Assembly (NCBI GenBank): GCA_964571145.1
Contig: CAZNAP010000012.1
Location: forward strand, 1 to 41,882
DNA length: 41,882 bases
Reading direction: 5' to 3'
Source of the DNA: Suilimivivens sp964571145
Lineage (GTDB): Bacteria; Bacillota; Clostridia; Lachnospirales; Lachnospiraceae
In this document: positions 25,607-32,908 of the stretch, in pieces
Numbering within the stretch: the first letter of the stretch is position 1
Layout of the letters: each line of letters begins with the position of its first letter
Notes under the pieces: generated by a model
The model's database searches: none
Seen by the model: only the letters and a program-made list of their open reading frames with translations
Told to the model about the DNA's origin: nothing
Position numbers and translations under genes: made by a program

Positions 25607-26203
25607 TTATGTTTTTTTTACTTTTATACGCATAATTGTTTTTAAATTTTCTGTTTTAGTTTTTCTAACATCATTTAAGTAAATATCATGTGTATCAATT
25701 GCATACTCAAGAGATTTTTCTTTTGCAAATGAAATCATACTGTCTAAAGTATCATTCATTTTGTTATAATCACCTAAATGAAAATTCTGAACACATAAAC
25801 CTTCTTCATATTCTTCAAATCTTAATCTTTTATACTCAATATTTTTTTCTTTCTGAATGGATACCTCAATTGCTTCTCGAAACATTTCGTCAGTAATAAA
25901 AGATGGTTGCATTATCATCATAGTCCAAGTAAACGATATTTTGCTAGTTCTGTCTAAATTCCAGATAACTTCCATTGGCATAACCTTATAATCAATATTA
26001 TGCTTTTTTCTTGCAATTTCAAATTTTAGTAAATAGGAAATCGTATAAATTGCTTCTGCTGCTAATTGAAAATCTGGATCGTTAGGGTTTCCTTTTCCAT
26101 CAAACATAATAAATTTCATTTTAGGCACTTCTACAAGTATAGGTGTTTTTTTGATACTAGCATATAAATGCTTTAAATCTTTTTTTAAATCTAATGTTTT
26201 CAT
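25607..26203 (-). CDS. GyrI-like small-molecule-binding domain protein
   Basis: 198 residues resembling the stand-alone GyrI-like family (annotated as GyrI-like small molecule binding domain): KKDLKHLYASIKKTPILVEV, FIMFDGKGNPNDPDFQLA, YKVMPMEVIWN, and a C-terminal HDIYLNDVRKTKTENLKTIMRI. These proteins bind hydrophobic or drug-like compounds and some act as hydrolases. No DNA-binding domain is present. The gene stands alone between the damaged MBL gene and a GNAT gene. Its GyrI fold echoes the effector domains of the AraC regulator 2 kb away. Confidence 0.85.
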   Translation of the reverse strand: MKTLDLKKDLKHLYASIKKTPILVEVPKMKFIMFDGKGNPNDPDFQLAAEAIYTISYLLKFEIARKKHNIDYKVMPMEVIWNLDRTSKISFTWTMMIMQPSFITDEMFREAIEVSIQKEKNIEYKRLRFEEYEEGLCVQNFHLGDYNKMNDTLDSMISFAKEKSLEYAIDTHDIYLNDVRKTKTENLKTIMRIKVKKT

Positions 26204-26258
26204 ATTTTATCTCACTTTCAAATTCCGATTTAATACTCTGTTCAACTTGTTAAGTTAT

Positions 26259-26783
26259 CTATTTTTTTAATTTTATCCATTCTTCTCTTGAAATCGCATA
26301 TACTTTTGTAATTTCATTTATCTCATCTTTAAACTCATCTACCAGAGAACACCCCCATGACATTGCAGTATTTGCAGAAGGGAGATTAGTATACTTCATA
26401 TATGAAAAAATAATTTTAAAAGGTGTATTGGTAAAAGTCCAATCTCTCACAGAAGAAGCAGCCTCTCTTGCGTATCCCTTATGCTGATGATCTGCTCGAA
26501 TATGATACCCGATCTCAGGTTTAATAACTCCGCCTATATTCTGCATTGTGATACCACAATCTCCAATCAGTTCTCCTGTTTCTTTTAGACAAACCGCCCA
26601 TAACCCAAAGCCAAATATTTGATACCTCTCAATATTTCTGTTTATCCAATTTTTTACCCTATTCTCATCAAAGGAGTAGGGATAATGTTGCATAATATCT
26701 GAATCTGCTAACACCTTGTATAGTGCATCAAAATCTTCTGCTGTCATTTCTCTCAACTCTAATCTTTCCGTTTCTAATCGCAT
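26259..26783 (-). CDS. RimJ/RimL-like GNAT N-acetyltransferase
   Basis: 174 residues. It begins with MRLETERLELREMTAEDF, the usual RimJ/L-type opening. YHIRADHQHKGYAREAASSV is the acetyl-CoA-binding loop, and NTAMSWGCSLVDEF ends the fold where family members have N..S..V..K.GF. GGAGG is spaced 8 nt from the ATG. It acetylates an amine on a protein or small molecule; the substrate is unknown. Downstream is a small gap and then the GyrI-like gene. Confidence 0.9.
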   Translation of the reverse strand: MRLETERLELREMTAEDFDALYKVLADSDIMQHYPYSFDENRVKNWINRNIERYQIFGFGLWAVCLKETGELIGDCGITMQNIGGVIKPEIGYHIRADHQHKGYAREAASSVRDWTFTNTPFKIIFSYMKYTNLPSANTAMSWGCSLVDEFKDEINEITKVYAISREEWIKLKK

Positions 26784-26922
26784 CTATATGCCTCCACACA
26801 ACCCCGATTTGTATAACAGTATTATAAAAAATTGTTTGTAAAAGTTTACAAGTGTCACAACTAAGTTGTCATCCCTTTAAGGACATTCATTTTCTGTATT
26901 CCTTCGTATTCCATCTGACATA

Positions 26923-26972
26923 ACGTCACTTTAGGAGACGGCTCAGAAAGTTCTTCCATCAATTCTTCATTC
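26923..26972 (-). pseudogene. 50-nt remnant copy of the anti-sigma gene
   Basis: These 50 nt match 28841-28890, inside the anti-sigma gene, at 49 of 50 positions. On the minus strand they encode NEELMEELSEPSP-like residues in the same sense. Flanking sequence is not clearly conserved. It lies in the 215-bp gap between the GNAT gene and the DUF4143 ATPase, so it is a leftover of a partial duplication or rearrangement. Confidence 0.8.
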
Positions 26973-27000
26973 CCTTTGAATTATCTCTATCATTATGATA

Positions 27001-28278
27001 TTAATTTCGAAGACATCCAATCGGAACAACATATACACCATCTTCTCTTCTATAAGCATAGTTGCCAACTCCAACCAGAACCATTAAAAATGATGGATTT
27101 CGCATCTTCTCCGTGTCTATCTTATCTCGTAACAACTTCAACGTATCCGCTCCATGATTAATTGCTTTATCCCCACCTAATTTTATTTCGATTAGTCCAT
27201 ACGCACCGTTTCTAAGATAAATTACTGCATCACATTCCAATCCACTCTTATCGCGATAATGATATACCATTCCATCCAAAGCATCCGCAAAAACTCGAAG
27301 ATCTCTTACACACATTGTCTCAAACATCAATCCAAACGTTTCCAAATCCTGTATTAAATCATTTGGTCCAAGTCCCAATGCTGCAGTACCAATAGAAGAA
27401 TCTATATAATACCTTGTATCTGATGTACGAATTGCCGTTTTTGATCTTAGATTAGGGTTCCATGCAGGCATATCTTCTATTACAAATATTTTTTTCAACG
27501 CATTCACATAGGACATTACCGTATCCTCGTTTAATGTGTCCGCATCATTTGCCATCATATCTGCTTTAAGCATTGAATTAGAAACCTGTGCTCCCTGATT
27601 TCTAGCATAAGAACGCATCAGGGTTTTTACCCTTTCCTGATTCCTCAATACTCCATCTAAACGAGATATATCAGACTTCACAATTGCATCATAGTAGTCA
27701 TTTGCCTGATCTAATGCAATATCTTCTTCCAAAAAAGAAGCTCTTGGCCATCCCCCTCTGCATACCAGAAAAGCCAGTCTTTCGATATCGATTTCATTAA
27801 TCGCAGCAATTTTCTCTGGTGTCTGAAACAAATCTAACATCCTTATACTGCCATTTGATTCTCCGGATTCAAATAAACTCATTGGGCGCATCAATACCCA
27901 AGCAAAGCGTCCTGTTCCCGTATGCTGAATGGAAGAACTATCTGCAGGGACTGCCGAACCTGTAAGAATAAACTGTCCCTCATCATCTCTATGGTCTACC
28001 TCAAATCTTATTGCATCCCACAATTTTGGCGCAATCTGCCACTCATCAATCAATCTGGGTGTTTCTCCCTTTAGTAATAATGATGGGCTCAATTCCACCA
28101 TTGCTATATTCTGATTTAACTTATCCGGTTCTGACATATAGAGAACACTGTTTGCTAACTGTTCGGCCGTAGTTGTCTTTCCGCACCATTTGGGTCCTTC
28201 TATTAGAACTGCCCCTTTGCCTTTTAATTTTTTTGCAATAATATCATCTGCAATTCTTTTCTTATATTTTTTTACCAT
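27001..28278 (-). CDS. DUF4143-type ATP-binding protein 1
   Basis: About 425 residues. An N-terminal AAA ATPase has Walker A EGPKWCGKTT (about 24-33), Walker B-like RLIDEWQIAPKLWD, and the sensor ILTGSAVP. A DUF4143 domain follows, with GLMFETMCVRDLRVFADAL, then the PD-(D/E)XK-like stretch SGLECDAVIYLRNGAYGLIEIKLGG (split). The family is common in gut anaerobes and its role is unknown; the C-terminal nuclease-like motif (E-C-D...E-I-K) is preserved. The ATG at 28278 is chosen because AAGGTGG lies about 10 nt upstream and a good promoter sits 26 nt before it; a longer frame exists but would start inside the promoter. A related protein is encoded at 29861-31204. Confidence 0.88.
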   Translation of the reverse strand: MVKKYKKRIADDIIAKKLKGKGAVLIEGPKWCGKTTTAEQLANSVLYMSEPDKLNQNIAMVELSPSLLLKGETPRLIDEWQIAPKLWDAIRFEVDHRDDEGQFILTGSAVPADSSSIQHTGTGRFAWVLMRPMSLFESGESNGSIRMLDLFQTPEKIAAINEIDIERLAFLVCRGGWPRASFLEEDIALDQANDYYDAIVKSDISRLDGVLRNQERVKTLMRSYARNQGAQVSNSMLKADMMANDADTLNEDTVMSYVNALKKIFVIEDMPAWNPNLRSKTAIRTSDTRYYIDSSIGTAALGLGPNDLIQDLETFGLMFETMCVRDLRVFADALDGMVYHYRDKSGLECDAVIYLRNGAYGLIEIKLGGDKAINHGADTLKLLRDKIDTEKMRNPSFLMVLVGVGNYAYRREDGVYVVPIGCLRN

Positions 28279-28303
28279 TCCACTTGCCACCACCTTTATA
28301 TAT

Positions 28304-28332
28304 ATTCTATCCTGTTTCATACATATTATCAA
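28304..28332 (-). promoter_or_regulatory. sigma-A promoter for the DUF4143 ATPase 1 gene
   Basis: TTGATA (28327-28332), a 17-bp spacer and TAGAAT (28304-28309) on the minus strand, 26 nt before the start codon. The innermost of four direct repeats ends 4 bp upstream of the -35 box. Confidence 0.7.
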
Positions 28333-28336
28333 TACA

Positions 28337-28420
28337 ATTCGGTTATTTGGCAATGATTTATTCGGTTATTTGGCTTTTTCCCATTCGGTTATTTGGCGTT
28401 TTCTTATTCGGTTGTTTGGT
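28337..28420. repeat. Four direct repeats with exact 23-bp period (operator-like array)
   Basis: ATTCGGTTATTTGGC occurs at 28337-28351, 28360-28374 and 28383-28397, with ATTCGGTTGTTTGGT at 28406-28420. Starts are exactly 23 bp apart, about two helical turns, and the 8-bp spacers differ. The array abuts the -35 box of the promoter for the DUF4143 ATPase gene. This geometry fits cooperative binding of a regulator on one face of the DNA. Confidence 0.85.
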
Positions 28421-28526
28421 ATATTTCTATTAAACCCTTTGTATGGGATCAAAGAAAGTACGCCTCCTATGATGCTTGTATCATTTTTAGGGTAAACCAT
28501 TTATGGAAAATTATCAACGCAAAAAC

Positions 28527-28577
28527 GGAATGAAATCCGTTTTCATTGCGTTTATTCAAATAAACGGATTTCATTCC
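28527..28577 (-). terminator. 16-bp inverted repeat after the sigma/anti-sigma operon
   Basis: GGAATGAAATCCGTTT (28527-28542) and its exact reverse complement (28562-28577) form a 16-bp stem with a 19-nt loop, followed on the minus strand by GTTTTTG. It lies about 75 nt after the anti-sigma stop and fits a terminator. The 28527 arm also contains a smaller self-pairing AACGGA/TCCGTT, so an alternative fold is possible. Confidence 0.65.
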
Positions 28578-28652
28578 ATTTTCTTAATGAAATGGTTGCA
28601 ATTTTTTTATTATGAGGAAAAATTTCCCCAACACACTGGAATCTATTGAGAT

Positions 28653-29249
28653 TTACTCAAATGTCGATGGATCATCATATTTATGTGAGCTAATGCTATA
28701 TGCTTCTTTATACTTAATTGTCATATATAATGGGCCATCCTCCCCCTCTAGTCTTGCATAGCAAATACCATCATTGAATTTATCCGTTATGTCGATTTTT
28801 TGATTGCAATAATAAATCCATGCGGAGCCATCCTCTTCGTACGTCACTTCAGGAGACGGCTCAGAAAGTTCTTCCATCAATTCTTCATTCGTTAATGGTC
28901 TTTCAGTTCCATCTTTCTCAAGTGCGATTCCACCGCCACTGTATTCCGTCTCTTTTCCACTTTGGTCTTCATAACTATAACTGTACGTTCCATCACCTTT
29001 GAACTCCACATCTACATCCGTCTGTTCTCCATGAATCCACAGTTGAATCTTATATTGAATTCCTCCAAGGTCCATAGCGTAAGCTGTTCCACCACCGGTC
29101 ATAAGTATCATGCATACAATTATAGCAGCAACCAGTGTTCTCATTTTATGTTTTTTATTAATTCTAGCCATTCTTTCCACCTCCAGTAAAAAGCTGTCAG
29201 AGGTGTGTAAAACAGAAAATGCCTGTTGATATTTTTCTTTATTTGTCAT
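28653..29249 (-). CDS. Putative membrane-bound anti-sigma factor
   Basis: 198 residues. A short cytoplasmic N-terminus (about 1-36) is followed by a transmembrane segment (about 37-58, MRTLVAAIIVCMILMTGGG), then an extracytoplasmic domain rich in acidic residues and beta-prone sequence (FKGDGTYSYSYEDQSGKE, WIYYCNQKIDITDKFNDG). I do not recognise the outer domain. Its start overlaps the end of the ECF sigma gene by 11 nt, which is the standard sigma/anti-sigma arrangement, so it probably holds the sigma factor at the membrane. Part of it (28841-28890) is duplicated as a fragment at 26923. Confidence 0.78.
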   Translation of the reverse strand: MTNKEKYQQAFSVLHTSDSFLLEVERMARINKKHKMRTLVAAIIVCMILMTGGGTAYAMDLGGIQYKIQLWIHGEQTDVDVEFKGDGTYSYSYEDQSGKETEYSGGGIALEKDGTERPLTNEELMEELSEPSPEVTYEEDGSAWIYYCNQKIDITDKFNDGICYARLEGEDGPLYMTIKYKEAYSISSHKYDDPSTFE

Positions 29250-29721
29250 CTTCCCACTCCTCCTGTAATACTTCTTTTAATAGCATTCTTCCACGTGAAA
29301 GTCTCACTTTTACATTGCTTAACGATATTTTTAAAATATCAGCAATTTCCTGGGTAGTATATTCTTCATAATAAAACAAGTGAATAATAATGCGATACTT
29401 TTCTGGCAGTTTCATTACTGTTTCAAAGAGCTCTTCCGACGCCGGAGTCTCGAAAACCAATATCTCCATATAATCTTCCAGGGACATTTTATTCTGCCTC
29501 CAAAAAGTATGATTCATGTTCTTTGCTTTATTAATTGCCACCCTTATCAGCCATGCACGTATATGCTGTTCATTTTCAAATGCTTTTTTTGTTGTGTGAT
29601 ACTGAATGAAGGTATCTTGAACAACATCTTCCGCGTCTTCTGCATTTTTACACACATTAAATGCAATACCGTAAATGTTGTTTCGATATCGTTCAATCAG
29701 CTCTTGAACCGGTTGTCTCAT
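29239..29721 (-). CDS. ECF-type RNA polymerase sigma factor
   Basis: 160 residues. Region 2 includes NAEDAEDVVQDTFIQYHTTK and HIRAWLIRVAINKAKN; region 4 includes KLPEKYRIIIHLFYYEEYTTQEIADILK (split) and LSNVKVRLSRGRMLLKE, a classical sigma-70 region 4 HTH. The ATG at 29721 has GAGGAG 5-6 nt upstream and is preferred over a TTG five codons earlier. It directs RNA polymerase to a small set of promoters, probably including its own. The overlapping downstream gene is its likely anti-sigma factor. Confidence 0.92.
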   Translation of the reverse strand: MRQPVQELIERYRNNIYGIAFNVCKNAEDAEDVVQDTFIQYHTTKKAFENEQHIRAWLIRVAINKAKNMNHTFWRQNKMSLEDYMEILVFETPASEELFETVMKLPEKYRIIIHLFYYEEYTTQEIADILKISLSNVKVRLSRGRMLLKEVLQEEWEDDK

Positions 29722-29787
29722 GCGCTCTCCTCTCAAGTTCTTTAAAGGCCTTCACTAATAGTACAAATGAGAAAGCCAAATGGTTAC

Positions 29788-29821
29788 AAAAAAGGAAATA
29801 CAATGAATGTACTTCCTTTTT
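29788..29821 (-). terminator. Bidirectional terminator after DUF4143 ATPase 2
   Basis: AAAAAGGAA.TACA pairs with TGTA.TTCCTTTTT around a short ATGAA loop, 40 nt after the ATPase stop. It has A- and T-runs on both sides, so it can stop transcription either way. Confidence 0.75.
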
Positions 29822-29860
29822 AGAACTTCATGCATTTCAGTTGTTCTCATCCTTATTCCT

Positions 29861-31204
29861 TTATAAATCCTTGTGCTCTGTCAAGTATCTTCTTAGTAAG
29901 AATGTGCAAAAATATGGAAAGGTAATAATTCCATTCTCTATTCCAATATTACCATTCACCAACTTGATTCCATAAGCAATCTCCGGGTAGTTTTCACTCT
30001 GAATCAAAGTTCTTAAAGATTTCGCTCGTCCGTTATTGGCTTTCACCTCCACTGGCACCAAGTGCTTTTGAGTACGGACAAAGAAATCTTCTTCTAACGT
30101 AGAGTTTTCTTTTTTATAATAATAAAGACTATATCCACTCTTTACTAAAGCTTCTCCTACAATATTCTCATATAATGCGCCTTTATATACATTCAGATTC
30201 CTGTTCGCGCGTAAGTCATCCTGCGCCTCATCATCTAACATGGAAACCAGCAAGCCATTATCTGCAAAATATAATTTCATTTTTTTATCATCATAGTTGC
30301 CTTTTAATGGTAGTTCCGGGGTGTTCAAGCAATAACAAATATTAATTACTCCAGCATCCTTTAACCACTCAATACAGCCTCTGTAATCTTTATATCTTGC
30401 ACCGGATTCAACCTTCGAGATTTGAAATTTCTTATTTTCTTTGGCCAGCTGCGTCGAAATATGATCAAATATATTCATAATTCTTGTTTGATCCACTCCG
30501 TCTACATATTTTCTTATATCTTCTTTATAGTCAGCAATTAATTGGCGCTGTGTATCCAGCGATTGCTCAAATGTTCCACGGACAATATAATCTCTAACCA
30601 CGGCTGGCATCCCCCCTAGAATACAGTAATCCAGAAACAAGGTTCTACAGGTTTGCAGTATGACATTATTAAATGCTTTTCTTTCTGACATATGTTGATA
30701 CAAATCTTCTGTGAAATCCTCCTGATACCCTTTCGCCCACAAAAATTCTTCAAAATCCAGGGAGTACATCTGATAATCAGTTTTATATCCAACGCTGTTG
30801 CTTTCCATTCTCTTGTAACTGATTCCCAGCAATGACCCACTACAAATCACATCAAACCGTCCATCAATCTGAAAGAATTTCAACGCCGTAGATATCTCAG
30901 GAAACTCCTGCAACTCATCAAAAAAGAGCAGCGTATTCCCCTCCACAAATTGCTTAGACGGATCGATTCTTGAAATGTTACGAATAATATCAGCCACTTG
31001 ATATCCGTCCTCAATGATCATTTTATACTTTGGTTCCTCGACGAAATTAATTTCGATTATGTGCTTGTAATTCTGCTTGCCAAAATGTCTGATTGATTCT
31101 GTCTTTCCAATTTGTCTACATCCTTTTACAATCAGAGGCTTTCTATTCTCATCATTCTTCCAATTTTTTAAATAAATATCTATTTTTCGGTTTAAATACT
31201 CCAT
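29861..31204 (-). CDS. DUF4143-type ATP-binding protein 2
   Basis: About 447 residues. Walker A is KGCRQIGKTE (about 25-34), Walker B is TLLFFDELQEFPEI, and the sensor is VICSGSLLGISYKRM. A DUF4143 C-terminal domain follows with a PD-(D/E)XK-like motif (STLEEDFFVRTQKHLVPVEVKANN, split), in which E-E-D and EVK carry the catalytic-like residues. It shares architecture with the 27001-28278 product but is too diverged to be a recent duplicate. The second ATG (31204) is 7 nt from GAGGTG and is preferred over the first. Function is unknown; such ATPases have been proposed as toxin-antitoxin-like or mobile-element passengers. Confidence 0.88.
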   Translation of the reverse strand: MEYLNRKIDIYLKNWKNDENRKPLIVKGCRQIGKTESIRHFGKQNYKHIIEINFVEEPKYKMIIEDGYQVADIIRNISRIDPSKQFVEGNTLLFFDELQEFPEISTALKFFQIDGRFDVICSGSLLGISYKRMESNSVGYKTDYQMYSLDFEEFLWAKGYQEDFTEDLYQHMSERKAFNNVILQTCRTLFLDYCILGGMPAVVRDYIVRGTFEQSLDTQRQLIADYKEDIRKYVDGVDQTRIMNIFDHISTQLAKENKKFQISKVESGARYKDYRGCIEWLKDAGVINICYCLNTPELPLKGNYDDKKMKLYFADNGLLVSMLDDEAQDDLRANRNLNVYKGALYENIVGEALVKSGYSLYYYKKENSTLEEDFFVRTQKHLVPVEVKANNGRAKSLRTLIQSENYPEIAYGIKLVNGNIGIENGIITFPYFCTFLLRRYLTEHKDL

Positions 31205-31222
31205 ATACATTCACCTCGTTAC

Positions 31223-31543
31223 TTATATTATATACACTTTTTCAGGTTTTACAACATTTTCATNNNNNNNNNNNNNNNNNNNNNNNNNNNNNNNNNNNNN
31301 NNNNNNNNNNNNNNNNNNNNNNNNNNNNNNNNNNNNNNNNNNNNNNNNNNNNNNNNNNNNNNNCAGCAGGATTTTATATGCAATCAAGTTATGAATAATA
31401 TCCAGTTCTGATTCTACCTTATTATATCCCGGAGGACCTCCGTTTCGTCCCAAATAAGTATTGATTTCCTTGTTAAAGGCTGCTGTCTTTATTTCGGTAA
31501 TTTTGCATGCATCTTCTTCGTTTGCTCTTTCAATTTTTATCAT
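31223..31543 (-). CDS. GNAT acetyltransferase interrupted by an assembly gap
   Basis: The first 60 residues (IKIERANEEDACKITEIK at the start, then ELDIIHNLIAYKILL) are a GNAT N-terminus. The frame then enters 100 N and emerges in a 12-residue tail, ENVVKPEKVYII, before TAA. With 100 nt missing the protein would be only about 106 residues, short for a GNAT, so the real gap is probably longer; 100 N is a conventional placeholder. Whether both sides belong to one gene cannot be shown. The start overlaps the nitrilase-family gene by 14 nt, so they are co-transcribed. Confidence 0.7.
   Translation of the reverse strand: MIKIERANEEDACKITEIKTAAFNKEINTYLGRNGGPPGYNKVESELDIIHNLIAYKILLXXXXXXXXXXXXXXXXXXXXXXXXXXXXXXXXXXENVVKPEKVYII
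31264..31363. other. Assembly gap of 100 N
   Basis: Exactly 100 undetermined bases inside the GNAT gene. This is the usual scaffold placeholder, so true length and content are unknown. Confidence 0.98.
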
Positions 31544-32405
31544 TTCTAATAAACGGCTCCTTTACCTCTTCTGAAATCAGTAATTTGTATTTTTCCGGAT
31601 GACGATATGCATTGCCATGTACTTCTCTGCTTCTGTACGCACGTATTGCCTCTAGCGGGAAGTTTGCCAAATAAATTCCTTCCTGTTCACCAGCTTCAAT
31701 AACTAAGGTATCTCTGGAACCACTTCCATCCAGTCGATATGCAATCCCGTCAAATGCGGAAGAATGTCCGTTACAGTCCGGTTGACCGTAGGGATAATTG
31801 ACCGTTGCAATACCTACCATGTTTTCGTAAGCTCTTGCTCTAAGCTGGGATATTCTGTTAATTTCCATAGGACAGGCATTGGGAACCAGGATGATTTCTG
31901 CTCCTTTAAGCATAAGAATTCTGGCACTTTCCGGAAATTCCCTGTCATAGCAAATCATGGCTCCGACCTTAACAATACCATTTTCTGTATTCAAATCTCC
32001 TACATAGAAATCCTCTCCTGCTGCCAAAACCTTTTCTTCTCCGAAATCACAGGTATGTACCTTAGCATAGGTAAAAACTTTTTTCCCAAATCGGTCAAAC
32101 AGGCATAAACTGTTTCTGCACCCGCTCTTATGTTTTTCTAAAAAGGTAATTCCCACTGCCATATTCAGTTCTTTGGCAATTTCTCCAAATGCTTTCATAA
32201 AATCATCTGTTTCTTCTATAGCACTTTCGTTTAATTCTTTTGTATCTTCTGAAATCTCATATCCTGTGCTCCACATTTCTGGAAAAAGGGCAATATCAGC
32301 ATTCATTTCTTTTGCTGTTCTACAGGCTTCCAACCCCTTTTTAAGATTTTCTTGCAATGATTTTCCGGGCAATAATTGCAATAACGCTACTTTTAATGTT
32401 TTCAT
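31530..32405 (-). CDS. Carbon-nitrogen hydrolase (nitrilase superfamily amidase)
   Basis: 291 residues with the Glu-Lys-Cys triad of the nitrilase superfamily: Glu43 in ALFPEMW, Lys115 in YAKVHTC and Cys152 in MICYDREFPES. The C-terminal SSAFDGIAYRLDGSGSRDTLVIEAGEQEG (split) is typical of N-carbamoylputrescine amidase and omega-amidase-like members. It hydrolyses an amide or carbamoyl bond of a small molecule. No polyamine genes lie nearby to fix the substrate. It is coupled to the GNAT gene downstream by a 14-nt overlap, and follows a DUF3237 gene by about 60 nt. Confidence 0.92.
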   Translation of the reverse strand: MKTLKVALLQLLPGKSLQENLKKGLEACRTAKEMNADIALFPEMWSTGYEISEDTKELNESAIEETDDFMKAFGEIAKELNMAVGITFLEKHKSGCRNSLCLFDRFGKKVFTYAKVHTCDFGEEKVLAAGEDFYVGDLNTENGIVKVGAMICYDREFPESARILMLKGAEIILVPNACPMEINRISQLRARAYENMVGIATVNYPYGQPDCNGHSSAFDGIAYRLDGSGSRDTLVIEAGEQEGIYLANFPLEAIRAYRSREVHGNAYRHPEKYKLLISEEVKEPFIRNDKN

Positions 32406-32464
32406 ATATACCTTCTTATTTTCTAATCTGATTTTTTATCATGACATGTAAAATATTTAAAAAC

Positions 32465-32860
32465 TTATATTTCATTTTTAAATATAGAAATAATCAATTC
32501 ATCATTTTCCATTATGATTTTCCCTGCAAGTTCTTCTGTTTCCAACCACTTAAGGCTTTTGCTGTCAGTATAAACCCTGGGTGTGGTATGCGTTTCTTCT
32601 TTTCCCACAATTCCATTGTTCTCAATGAACAGATGACAGGGAACGCCTTCTTTATCCATTCCGCTCAGCATATATCGTGCTGACAAAGTTCCCGCTCCGT
32701 CCTTTTCATATATCTGAGTATCCACTCCGCCGTTTAAGATTTTGCCATTAAAGTAATTTCCTTCACAAGTACCATCGAATAGAACCATGTTAATGGTATT
32801 GGTTTCTGTATCAAATCTGTTTTCTTCTGTAACATGAATATGTAATCGAAAAATCTCCAT
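32465..32860 (-). CDS. DUF3237 family protein
   Basis: 131 residues. The core ILNGGVDTQIYEKDGAGTLSARYML (split) and GVPCHLFIENNGIVGKEETHTTPRVYTDS (split) match DUF3237, a small beta-barrel family of unknown function often encoded near hydrolases. GGAGGTATAGAAA gives a clear ribosome binding site. No signal peptide or membrane segment is seen. It lies between the GNAT-hydrolase fusion and the nitrilase-family gene, all in the same orientation with short gaps, so a small operon is likely. Confidence 0.85.
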   Translation of the reverse strand: MEIFRLHIHVTEENRFDTETNTINMVLFDGTCEGNYFNGKILNGGVDTQIYEKDGAGTLSARYMLSGMDKEGVPCHLFIENNGIVGKEETHTTPRVYTDSKSLKWLETEELAGKIIMENDELIISIFKNEI

Positions 32861-32908
32861 TTTCTATACCTCCAAGGCAATACCTTTTCTTTCAAACCAC
32901 ATAGCTTT

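Noticed and set aside
28337..28420. CRISPR array
   Set aside because: Repeats are only 15 bp and spacers 8 bp, with no cas genes and a promoter directly adjacent; an operator array fits better.
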